Source: Hyphomicrobiales bacterium (GTDB lineage: Bacteria > Pseudomonadota > Alphaproteobacteria > Rhizobiales > HXMU1428-3). From it: DNA of 10,356 nt. Shown here one piece after another: positions 1-5,965 of the stretch (positions are counted from its first letter, which is position 1; the number at the start of each line of letters is the position of its first letter). The stretch lies in contig JAJFHW010000130.1 in the NCBI GenBank assembly GCA_021775385.1, positions 1 through 10,356 of the forward strand. Reading direction: 5' to 3'. A model generated the notes under the pieces. The model had not been told where the DNA came from and made no database searches. It was given only the letters and a program-made list of their open reading frames with translations. The position numbers were made by a program, and so were the translations under genes.

Positions 1-605
1 TTGATACCGCGTTGCTCAATTTCTTTTTCAAGCAAGTAGGCGGCAGCGCTATCAAGCTGGCGCTCCATTAAAGTTGGCATCAAATGCAGCACAGTCACAT
101 CCATACCCTGCATTTGAAGACCCGCTGCAGCTTCTAAGCCCAATAAGCCGCCGCCAATCACAATCGCCTTACCACCACGAGTGGCTGCTTCTTGCATGAT
201 GTCCACGTCATCTAAATCTCTAAAGCTGACAACACCTTTTAGTTTGTGTCCAACAACAGGAATTATGAATGGGTACGATCCCGTTGCTATGAGAAGTTTA
301 TCATAGGAAGTTTCATTTCCGTCATCATCGATGACTTTTTTATTCTCTCGATCAATTTTAGAGATATTCACGCCGGTTCTTAAATCGACATTGTTGGTCT
401 TATACCACTCCTCATCGTGAATGATGATTTCTTCATATTTCTTTTCTCCTGATAGGACAGGAGACAGCATCATTCGATTGTAGTTAACGCGTGGCTCTTT
501 GCCAAAAATCGTCACGTCATAATCTGTGTTTCCGCGATCAAATAGCTCTTCGAGCATATGTCCGGCGGCCATACCATTGCCTATGACAACGAGTTTCTTT
601 TTCAA
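1..605 (-). CDS. nirB: Nitrite reductase [NAD(P)H] large subunit, N-terminal part (cut by left edge)
   Basis: About 201 codons of the FAD/NADH-binding half of assimilatory nitrite reductase, the cytoplasmic siroheme enzyme reducing nitrite to ammonium. Translating the minus strand gives KKKLVVIGNGMAAGHMLEEL, an FAD-binding Rossmann start (GxGxxA-like). Further on are EPRVNYNRMMLSPVLSGEK, the LLIATGSYPFIIP motif and a second dinucleotide-binding motif, VIGGGLLGLEAAAGLQ, with MERQLD after it. This order and these motifs are typical of NirB. The siroheme and Fe-S part lies outside the window. The start is a TTG at 603-605: an in-frame stop sits at 627-629, no ATG precedes the glycine motif, and a GGAG (minus strand, 613-616) stands 7 bases upstream. 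A sigma-54 promoter at 687-702 fits nitrogen control. Related rubredoxin/ferredoxin reductases share the fold, but the NR-MMLSPVLSGEK segment favours NirB. Confidence 0.87.
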   Translation of the reverse strand, partial: MKKKLVVIGNGMAAGHMLEELFDRGNTDYDVTIFGKEPRVNYNRMMLSPVLSGEKKYEEIIIHDEEWYKTNNVDLRTGVNISKIDRENKKVIDDDGNETSYDKLLIATGSYPFIIPVVGHKLKGVVSFRDLDDVDIMQEAATRGGKAIVIGGGLLGLEAAAGLQMQGMDVTVLHLMPTLMERQLDSAAAYLLEKEIEQRGI

Positions 606-686
606 AAGATTTCTCCAAAATTGAATTTATTAAATCCGCAGCAAAAACTGAACCTGGGAAGGAGGCAGCTTTTATAATTAATAAAT

Positions 687-702
687 TACAATTTCCGTGC
701 CA
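687..702 (-). promoter_or_regulatory. Sigma-54 (-24/-12) promoter of nirB
   Basis: On the minus strand the sequence is TGGCACGGAAATTGTA. The sigma-54 consensus is TGGCACG-N4-TTGCA; the whole -24 element matches and the -12 element differs only at one base (GT for GC). The spacing of 10 bases between the GG and the G of the -12 element is correct. Transcription would start near 676, giving a leader of about 70 bases before the TTG start. Sigma-54 plus NtrC control is well known for nitrate/nitrite assimilation genes in Proteobacteria. Confidence 0.72.
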
Positions 703-851
703 ATAATATCTGACAAGGTTAAATATTTATAACCCACTGAAATTAAGGTCTTTTTTACCTGTTTTACCAACGAAACAACCTGTGCTTTCAAAATAGGCAT
801 AGATTAATTATTGGGCATATAATTGTTTAATATTTGTGCATATTGCTGATG

Positions 852-868
852 TGCCTGAAATTGATGCA
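852..868. promoter_or_regulatory. Possible NtrC-like enhancer site
   Basis: TGCCTGAAATTGATGCA is a 17-base element with outer TGC/GCA arms, as in the NtrC pattern TGCAC-N7-GTGCA, but the inner positions fit poorly. It lies about 150 bases upstream of the sigma-54 promoter, a usual enhancer distance. This is a weak candidate based on position and outer arms only. Confidence 0.22.
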
Positions 869-881
869 GTGGATTAGCCTG

Positions 882-929
882 TTTTTTTATCAAGAACTTC
901 TTCTCATCTGCTCAAGCATGATAAAAAAA
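882..929. repeat. 10-bp perfect inverted repeat (A/T-run hairpin)
   Basis: TTTTTTTATC (882-891) and GATAAAAAAA (920-929) are exact reverse complements around a 28-base loop. GCC (877-879) and GGC (931-933) can add three more pairs beyond a small internal loop. The stem is mostly A-T, so stability is modest. Its function is unknown. It lies between the nirB promoter region and the outer-membrane protein gene. Confidence 0.45.
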
Positions 930-1003
930 GGGCATATGGAATATCACTTGTCTGAGTATTTTTGATTGTTCATTAAGTTTCACACAAATAAGAGAACCTA
1001 TTC

Positions 1004-1052
1004 TAGGAAAGACTGAGCAGAGATATCTTTTTGCTTAGGTCTGTTTTTCCTA
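1004..1052. repeat. Long imperfect hairpin in intergenic DNA
   Basis: The arm 1004-1019 (TAGGAAAGACTGAGCA) pairs with 1032-1052 through 16 base pairs, one of them G-U, interrupted by a single-base and a four-base bulge on the right arm. The 12-base loop is 1020-1031. No T-run follows on either strand, so it is not a classical terminator. It may be part of a structured transcript. Confidence 0.4.
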
Positions 1053-1088
1053 AAAAACAAAGATTTTTGATAGTTTTAACCGCAAAAA

Positions 1089-1109
1089 ATAGCTTTATTG
1101 ATAAGCTAT
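1089..1109. repeat. 7-7-7 inverted repeat
   Basis: ATAGCTT (1089-1095) and AAGCTAT (1103-1109) are exact reverse complements separated by 7 bases. The arm and spacer lengths equal those of the repeat at 1222-1242, although the arm sequences differ. It could be an operator or a small hairpin; nothing in the sequence decides between these. Confidence 0.3.
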
Positions 1110-1221
1110 AGTTAACGCGGCCTTATAAATGTATCATAAATATTACTTAATTTTTAAAATTTAAAGATTTCAATAATTTATTGTTTTTCCTAGTTTTTCT
1201 TTGGTGCATGCTTATTTGTAT

Positions 1222-1242
1222 CAGCTCAATTTTAGTGAGCTG
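1222..1242. repeat. 7-7-7 inverted repeat upstream of the outer-membrane protein gene
   Basis: CAGCTCA (1222-1228) and TGAGCTG (1236-1242) are exact reverse complements with a 7-base spacer. With four G-C pairs in seven this is the most convincing operator-like palindrome of the region. It ends about 110 bases before the start codon of the outer-membrane protein gene. Confidence 0.35.
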
Positions 1243-1314
1243 GTCAATCAATGTCTTGTGGGTGAAGTCTTAAGCAGAGGTGTTTTTTAAGAATTTATGT
1301 GACGTGATTGAGTA

Positions 1315-1353
1315 ACTAAAGGCGGGGTTCGTACTGCGTTGGGAGCCTTTAGT
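1315..1353 (+). promoter_or_regulatory. Hairpin covering the ribosome binding site of the outer-membrane protein gene
   Basis: ACTAAAGGC (1315-1323) and GCCTTTAGT (1345-1353) form a perfect 9-bp stem with a 21-base loop. The Shine-Dalgarno sequence GGGAG (1341-1345) sits at the 3' edge of the loop and its last G is in the stem. The start codon at 1355 begins one base after the stem. Such a fold would hinder 30S binding and could be opened by temperature, a small RNA or a protein. The pairing is seen directly; regulation is inferred. Confidence 0.5.
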
Positions 1354-1354
1354 A

Positions 1355-2308
1355 ATGAGTAATTTATTTTATCTGTTGCGATCTGCGCTTAAAACTTTAA
1401 GTGCTGTTAGTGCATTATTTGTTTTTAATCTTTTAAATCTATCAATCGTACATGCTCAAGATACGCCTCCTGTATCTAGTGACGCTTCACAATGGACTGG
1501 GTTTTATCTTGGCGTCGGACTTGGTGGCGCATTCACTGACCTTGAGCTGGATAGTGAGACTGATGGGTACGAGCGCCAACGTAGTCGGCGTTGCGTTCAG
1601 CTTCGAAAAGGAGGTGTGCGTTGCAAACGATATTCAAGATCTCGTCCTTTTAAATTCAGTGAAAGCTCTTCTTTTGATGATGATGAGACTTACTTTTTTG
1701 GAACCATTCAGCTTGGTTACAATCAACAAATAAACAATATGTTTGTTATTGGTGCCTTTGTCGACTTTGATAAATATTTAGGAAATTCAGACACGTTTAG
1801 TGACATCAATATTAATCGTCGTCGTCGCTTTAACGAAGTTTCTGGTTCTGTTGACCTTGACTATAGTGCAACCGTTGGCGGTCGAATTGGGTTTTTGACA
1901 AACAATCAAAACACACTCGTTTATGGTTTAGTTGGTTATACCTATATGAAACTTGATGGAGACTTAACCGAAACAGTTGGGCGAGTTAACCGCCAAGGAG
2001 TTCAGCGAGTTCGAAATAGTGCTGGTCTTCCTTTTCCTGATGAGCTTGAAGGGTTAACCCTTGGTGCTGGTATCGAGACCAAATTATCTCGTAACGTTTC
2101 ATTTAAATTTGAATATCGTTATACAGATTTTGATGATGACACAGCGGCTGGTGCTTATTCTTCGACCGTCACAAGCATTCGGAACCAAAGGCGCAAAAGA
2201 TACACCGAAGTTGAAAACATTTTACGCGGAAATTCTATTTCTGGGTTAGATGGGGACATACATTCTATACGTGCGGTTCTAGTTTATCAGCTGAACCCAT
2301 TGCCATAA
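1355..2308 (+). CDS. Outer-membrane 8-strand beta-barrel protein with arginine-rich loops
   Basis: 317 residues. Residues 1-34 look like a Sec signal peptide ending VHA, with the mature protein starting QDTPP. Alternating aromatic/hydrophobic strands can be placed at about 47-61, 111-126, 129-141, 164-182, 187-202, 230-245, 248-261 and 301-313. The WTGFYLGVGLGGAF start is typical of the OmpA/Omp25-like (OMP_b-brl) porin family. Tight turns (NN, NNQN, RN) lie on the periplasmic side, and four long loops are predicted outside. All four loops are arginine-rich: 74-100 (12 basic residues, with Cys80 and Cys90 that could form a disulfide), RRRR at 155-158, 210-220, and 276-282. The C-terminus ends LNPLP rather than in the usual Phe. 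GGGAG at 1341-1345 supports the ATG. The gene ends in a clear terminator at 2384-2439. The ligand is unknown. Confidence 0.85.
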   Translation: MSNLFYLLRSALKTLSAVSALFVFNLLNLSIVHAQDTPPVSSDASQWTGFYLGVGLGGAFTDLELDSETDGYERQRSRRCVQLRKGGVRCKRYSRSRPFKFSESSSFDDDETYFFGTIQLGYNQQINNMFVIGAFVDFDKYLGNSDTFSDININRRRRFNEVSGSVDLDYSATVGGRIGFLTNNQNTLVYGLVGYTYMKLDGDLTETVGRVNRQGVQRVRNSAGLPFPDELEGLTLGAGIETKLSRNVSFKFEYRYTDFDDDTAAGAYSSTVTSIRNQRRKRYTEVENILRGNSISGLDGDIHSIRAVLVYQLNPLP

Positions 2309-2315
2309 GATTTTT

Positions 2316-2376
2316 GCCCAAAATTAGTTTCTAAGGATTTTTACTTACTAGTTTGTCCTTAGCTACTAATTTAGGC
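2316..2376 (+). repeat. Large stem-loop in the 3' untranslated region of the outer-membrane protein gene
   Basis: AAATTAGT (2321-2328) pairs with ACTAATTT (2365-2372), and after a 2x2 internal loop CTAAGGA (2331-2337) pairs with TCCTTAG (2356-2362). GCC (2316-2318) and GGC (2374-2376) can add three pairs. The total is about 18 pairs around an 18-base loop, beginning 8 bases after the stop codon. No T-run follows at once; a second hairpin with a T-run begins at 2384. Confidence 0.6.
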
Positions 2377-2383
2377 TTACTGG

Positions 2384-2439
2384 CCCATTCATCTTAGGTT
2401 TTTAACTCATGTTACTCCAAGATGGATGGGATTTTTTTT
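2384..2439 (+). terminator. Intrinsic terminator of the outer-membrane protein gene
   Basis: CCCATTCATCTT (2384-2395) pairs with AAGATGGATGGG (2419-2430) over 12 positions with one G-U wobble, and a run of eight T follows at 2432-2439. The loop is 23 bases, longer than usual. The T-run is on the plus strand only, so it stops plus-strand transcription before the convergent arsC gene. Confidence 0.8.
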
Positions 2440-2451
2440 ATAACACCCTAC

Positions 2452-2856
2452 TTAAGGCGCCGTTATTACTTCACCATCTTCTTTTGTGTAAATTGTGCCT
2501 GGCGCAACATCGAGCAATTTAAAAACAGCTTCAGATGGGCGGCACAAGCCCACACCCTTTTTTGTACAAACAATTGGGCGATTTACAAGAACTGGATGTT
2601 CTAACATCGCTGCTAATAATTCTTCATCTGAAACAGATGGATCTGTTAGTCCTAATTCTTTAGCTGGTGATTTACTGGTACGCAGCGCTTCGCGTGGGGT
2701 AATATTTGCTGAAGCGAAGAGAGCTTGCAATTGGCTCTTTGTCCAGCCTTCATTTAAATAGTCTATGATGATAGGCTCTTCTGCGAAGGCGCGAATAATT
2801 TCCAATACATTTCGCGAGGTTCCACATTCTGGATTATGATGGATAACAATGGACAT
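2452..2856 (-). CDS. arsC: Arsenate reductase, glutaredoxin-coupled ArsC family
   Basis: 134 residues, close to the roughly 140 of Escherichia coli ArsC. The family reduces arsenate to arsenite in the cytoplasm using glutathione and glutaredoxin. Visible motifs are HNPECGTSRN with the catalytic Cys11, Arg59 (REALRT), Arg93 in HPVLVNRPIV and Arg106 in GLCRPSE. These are the catalytic Cys and the three arginines known from E. coli ArsC (Cys12, Arg60, Arg94, Arg107). I take the ATG at 2854-2856, which begins MSIVIHHNPECG; an upstream ATG at 2910 would add 18 residues with no family counterpart. AAAGGG lies just upstream. There is no arsR, arsB or acr3 nearby, so it stands alone and may belong to the ArsC-like (YfgD) branch of less certain function. 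It converges on the outer-membrane protein gene. Confidence 0.88.
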   Translation of the reverse strand: MSIVIHHNPECGTSRNVLEIIRAFAEEPIIIDYLNEGWTKSQLQALFASANITPREALRTSKSPAKELGLTDPSVSDEELLAAMLEHPVLVNRPIVCTKKGVGLCRPSEAVFKLLDVAPGTIYTKEDGEVITAP

Positions 2857-3072
2857 TAGCTGCACCCTTTTATTATTAATGACTGTAAACTCTGCAATGA
2901 GGTAAGCCAAGCTGATGTTTTATGCAAATATTTTATCCAACTGGCTATGTATAACCCTCTTTTCTTCTCGCCTGTGCCCCGGATACTTAAGAACCAACTA
3001 TTTCTCGCTATATACAATTTTATGAGAATGAACTATTTTTTGATAGGAAGACATTATTTTGGGGGATGAACT

Positions 3073-3543
3073 ATGTTGCGTTGGATTTTCTTATCAGGCA
3101 CCCATTTGGCTATGCTAGGCATTGGCTTTGCTTTGGGGATTTTTTTCTTACCCATTTTAACGGCACCACCCAGCCTTGATAAAGGTATGCTGACACAAAC
3201 CGCTCAATCGGCTCTTTATAAATCCGAATTTAAGCGTGATTTAAACGGGAGTGACTTTCTCCATTGGGGCGAAGGCCGTGTTAGTCTTACAAAAACAAAG
3301 ATTGTACATGAAGGTAAGCTTGCGCCCGGTCCAGATTATAAAGTTTACCTGACAAAGGAATTTGTTGAAGATGAAGCTCAGTTTTTAAAAATCAAAAGTG
3401 AAGCAAAACAAATTGGTGATGTAAAAACCTTTGATGGATTTCTTGTCACTATTCCTGAAGGGATAAATATAGCTGACTATTCAACCGTCATAGTTTGGTG
3501 TGAAGCTTTTGGTGAATTTATCACAGCAGCAAAATATAAATAA
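3073..3543 (+). CDS. Membrane-anchored DM13-domain protein
   Basis: 156 residues. Residues about 8-30 (THLAMLGIGFALGIFFLPIL) form a single membrane segment or uncleaved signal anchor, so the rest should be periplasmic. Residues about 42-154 match the DM13 domain: FLHWGEGRVSL, then APGPDYKVYLT (84-94), then YSTVIVWCEAFGEFITAAKY (136-155) with the conserved Cys143. DM13 has been proposed to be a redox or electron-transfer domain; its biochemical role is not settled. GGGGG at 3061-3065 lies 7 bases before the ATG. The GST gene follows after 17 bases, so the two are probably cotranscribed. The upstream gene arsC is divergent. Confidence 0.82.
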   Translation: MLRWIFLSGTHLAMLGIGFALGIFFLPILTAPPSLDKGMLTQTAQSALYKSEFKRDLNGSDFLHWGEGRVSLTKTKIVHEGKLAPGPDYKVYLTKEFVEDEAQFLKIKSEAKQIGDVKTFDGFLVTIPEGINIADYSTVIVWCEAFGEFITAAKYK

Positions 3544-3560
3544 GAGGGAGTAGGGATACA

Positions 3561-4517
3561 ATGAGTGATAGTCAAACTCAGGTAATTTTACATAACTACC
3601 CACAATCTCCTGTCGCCGAAAAAATTCGTGTGGCAGTGGGTATTAAAAATCTAAATTGGTTCTCAGTACAAATTCCAAGGATCCTACCAAAGCCACTCTT
3701 AGTAAAACTAACGGGCGGGTACAGAAGAACTCCAGTTATGCAAATTGGTTCTGACATCTATTGCGATAGCCACTGCATAATCACCGAACTAGAAAGACGC
3801 TTCCCAGATCCAACCTTTTACCCAACAGCTGATGCCGGCCTAATAAAATGCCTCAGTCGGTGGACAGATACTTATTTATTTGATTTAGCGACCCAAATTG
3901 TTTTGGGCTCAGCCATAGATGACTTACCTCCAGATTTTGCTGCTGATAGAGGGCGTCTATATTTTGGAGACGAATGGGAAGAAGGAATGAGGGCCGCAAA
4001 CAACAATTTACCCCATTTATCTAGTCAGATGAGAGGTCCACTTTCATGGATAAATGATCAACTTGCTGATGGTCGTAAATTTTTACTGGGAAGCGCTCCT
4101 GGAGCCATTGATGCTCAGTTTTTCTGTATTGTCTGGTTTTTAAGAGGTAGATGGAACCAGGGCCCTGTATTCCTATCACAATACCCTGAACTAAACAGAT
4201 GGGAGCAAAACATTATAGAAGTCGGTCATGGCTCCTCATCAGAACTACAAGCTGAAGAAGCAATTAAAATTGCCGCAAACCACAAACCTATAGAAATTGA
4301 GACGTCCTTTTCAGAAGACAAAGCTCATGACCTTGAAGATTTGAAGATTGGTTCTGAAATATCAATCATCCCCGATGTAGACGGCGGAGAAATACCCGTG
4401 ACAGGTAAATTATTATACGCGAGCAGCACAAAAATTTCACTTCATAAATACGATAAAGAGATAGGCGATAGCCATATACATTTTCCAAGAACTGGCTACT
4501 CAATCCAAAAATTATAA
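3561..4517 (+). CDS. Glutathione S-transferase family protein with C-terminal extension
   Basis: 318 residues against about 200-230 for a normal GST. Residues 7-85 form the thioredoxin-fold glutathione site: HNYPQSPVAEKIR with Ser16 as candidate catalytic residue, RTPVMQ with the cis-proline Pro58, and CDSHCI with Asp69-Ser70 where the GST family binds the gamma-glutamyl group. Residues about 90-240 are the helical C-terminal domain. Residues about 257-318 are an extra small, beta-rich domain (LKIGSEISIIPD..., ending HIHFPRTGYS). It reads like a domain seen at the end of other alphaproteobacterial GSTs, but its function is unknown to me. AGGGAG at 3545-3550 precedes the ATG, 17 bases after the DM13 gene. 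The 31-base gap to the convergent glycerate kinase gene has no clear terminator. The substrate is not predictable. Confidence 0.83.
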   Translation: MSDSQTQVILHNYPQSPVAEKIRVAVGIKNLNWFSVQIPRILPKPLLVKLTGGYRRTPVMQIGSDIYCDSHCIITELERRFPDPTFYPTADAGLIKCLSRWTDTYLFDLATQIVLGSAIDDLPPDFAADRGRLYFGDEWEEGMRAANNNLPHLSSQMRGPLSWINDQLADGRKFLLGSAPGAIDAQFFCIVWFLRGRWNQGPVFLSQYPELNRWEQNIIEVGHGSSSELQAEEAIKIAANHKPIEIETSFSEDKAHDLEDLKIGSEISIIPDVDGGEIPVTGKLLYASSTKISLHKYDKEIGDSHIHFPRTGYSIQKL

Positions 4518-4548
4518 TCGCTTAAGGCATTGAAAAGATTTAAAAACA

Positions 4549-5772
4549 TCAAGCAATTGCTTTAGCCAGAATGTCTTTATTTAACTTATTGAATTTTTCG
4601 AGTGCAAGCCGCGAGCTTTCATCTGTTAGCTTGAGGGCAATGACCAAATCCATAGTGTTGGTACCTGTCGGGCCTGTTTTAAAGAGACACTCATTTTTCT
4701 CTAAAAACGGCCCCGCATTTGCTTGTGCTAAAGCTTCTTCAGCTTTTTCTAATGGATAAAAGCTTTCCCCATCAACCACACCACCAGCCGCATCGGTGGG
4801 ACCATCAGTTCCATCAGTTCCTGCAACAATAAGAGCAATATTTGGTTGGTTTTTAATACCAATTGCAATGGACAATGCCAGACTTTGGTTACGCCCCCCC
4901 TGGCCAGGATTATCGGGTAATTGAACCGTAGGCTCACCACCAAGAATATAAAGACCATCAGGCCCATCTATTAAATTAGCAACGATACGATCTGAAATTA
5001 TATAAAGGTCATCATAAAGAGTTTCATCATTCTCTATAACAGGAATATCAATAATTTTTGCTAGCTGGTAAATGGCATTTCTAGCTGTATGGTTATCTGC
5101 AATTACTCTTGAAAAGACATGATCTACAGAATCATGAAAAACTAAAGCAGGATTAGCAATACCAGAGCCAATAAAGCGAATATTATTACTTTGCACATCC
5201 GAGATACAATAAATTACTATAGATTGACCATGAAAATTTCTTAAAAGCTTCCCGCCTTTGATATTTGAAATTTGCTGTCTCTGAGTATTGATTTCAGTAA
5301 TAGTAAAGCCTTCAGCTATCAATTTGGAAGTAAAGTTCTGAAGCTCTTCAAGAGACATTTCACCCGATAGATCTTCAGCCAGTGCCGAAGCACCTCCTGA
5401 AACAAGCACGAGCAATTTACTCGTAGAACCTGCACTCTTAACAAAATCGATGGCACATTGCCCTGCAAGAAGACTATTTTCATCCGGTATTGGGTGGCCA
5501 GACTCCACCACTTTTAAATTACTACACACCTGCAATGACTTAGGGGTATGATCATATTTTGTAATTAACAATGCTGGTGTATCATATCCATAGACATCCA
5601 TAGCACCTTCACACATGGCCCCAGCAGCTTTTCCAATAGCTAGTATCTGGTTAACATGGCGAATATCATCTTGAGTTAAAATATCCCGCACCCGGGATTT
5701 CCCCTCAACGGCTGCAATTCCGGTTTCCCAAGCAGATATAACTAATTGTTTTTGATAACTTATTTTATTCAT
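4549..5772 (-). CDS. Glycerate 2-kinase, type II (GckA/TtuD, MOFRL family)
   Basis: 407 residues, near the usual 410-430. The family phosphorylates D-glycerate with ATP to 2-phosphoglycerate in the cytoplasm, feeding lower glycolysis or the serine cycle. Motifs in order: AIGKAAGAM (45-53) with Lys48, VESGHPIPDENS (89-100), LVSGGASAL (123-131), IKGGKL (171-176), GGEPTV (278-283), GGRNQ (292-296), GTDGTDGPTDAAGG (318-331) and the C-terminal MOFRL signature TGPTGTNTMDL (366-376). No clear Shine-Dalgarno is visible before the ATG. The gene is divergent from the GntR-family regulator, with two palindromes between them, and near a TRAP transporter that may import its substrate. In other bacteria the same family acts in glyoxylate, tartrate or serine-cycle routes (ttuD, gckA), so I leave the symbol open. 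Confidence 0.88.
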   Translation of the reverse strand: MNKISYQKQLVISAWETGIAAVEGKSRVRDILTQDDIRHVNQILAIGKAAGAMCEGAMDVYGYDTPALLITKYDHTPKSLQVCSNLKVVESGHPIPDENSLLAGQCAIDFVKSAGSTSKLLVLVSGGASALAEDLSGEMSLEELQNFTSKLIAEGFTITEINTQRQQISNIKGGKLLRNFHGQSIVIYCISDVQSNNIRFIGSGIANPALVFHDSVDHVFSRVIADNHTARNAIYQLAKIIDIPVIENDETLYDDLYIISDRIVANLIDGPDGLYILGGEPTVQLPDNPGQGGRNQSLALSIAIGIKNQPNIALIVAGTDGTDGPTDAAGGVVDGESFYPLEKAEEALAQANAGPFLEKNECLFKTGPTGTNTMDLVIALKLTDESSRLALEKFNKLNKDILAKAIA

Positions 5773-5837
5773 TTTAATTCAAAATCCAGAATTATCCCTA
5801 AATATACAACTAGAGCTTACCGTACCAAACGCACCTA

Positions 5838-5856
5838 TGGTATATTTTTTATACCA
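5838..5856. promoter_or_regulatory. Candidate operator for the GntR regulator (site 1)
   Basis: TGGTATATTTTTTATACCA has 7-bp perfect arms (TGGTATA/TATACCA) and a 5-base spacer. It lies in the 193-base gap between the divergent kinase and regulator genes, 66 bases from the kinase start and 110 from the regulator start. TGGT...ACCA arms are usual for FadR-subfamily GntR operators. A 19-bp palindrome of the same pattern lies upstream of dctP (7414-7432). Extra half-sites TACCA (5823-5827) and TATACAA (5803-5809) are nearby. Confidence 0.62.
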
Positions 5857-5868
5857 ATCGCATGCGAT
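5857..5868. promoter_or_regulatory. 12-bp perfect palindrome next to site 1
   Basis: ATCGCATGCGAT is its own reverse complement and directly abuts the operator candidate. Its half ATCGCAT recurs at 7374-7380 in the dctP control region, there followed at once by ACCA. It may be part of a composite operator or a site for a second factor. Confidence 0.4.
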
Positions 5869-5965
5869 AATATAATTCTTTTTATTTATCAGTCTTGTGA
5901 TATTTAGTCTTTGAGACAAATAGTCAATTTTTTATTGAACTTAATATCCACGTAGAGAGCTATAA

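Larger units (their letters stand above)
606..1354. other. Long AT-rich intergenic region between nirB and the outer-membrane protein gene
   Basis: About 750 bases without a supportable gene. It holds the sigma-54 promoter of nirB near its left end and at least five inverted repeats spread over 882-1353, listed separately. I could not find a convincing sigma-70 promoter for the outer-membrane protein gene; the region is rich in TATA-like strings. The density of foldable sequence suggests either a long structured 5' leader for the right-hand gene or an unannotated small RNA. Confidence 0.6.

Noticed and set aside
918..965. 15-codon reading frame MIKKGHMEYHLSEYF as a leader peptide
   Set aside because: It has no ribosome binding site for its first ATG, no downstream gene close by and no codon pattern; it lies in the loop and right arm of an AT-rich inverted repeat.
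2857..2910. Longer arsC start giving 18 extra N-terminal residues
   Set aside because: The extra residues have no counterpart in the ArsC family, whose members begin just before the HNPxCGTSRN motif; the ATG at 2856 gives the normal length.
4520..4566. Imperfect inverted repeat between the convergent GST and glycerate kinase genes as a bidirectional terminator
   Set aside because: Only 10 of 13 positions pair, the longest uninterrupted run is four pairs, there is no T-run on either strand, and the right arm is inside the kinase coding sequence.
4571..4967. Open frames overlapping the glycerate kinase gene on both strands
   Set aside because: They lie wholly inside a gene with clear family motifs and have low-complexity or unlikely translations; the same holds for frames inside the outer-membrane protein, arsC, regulator, dctQ and dctM genes.
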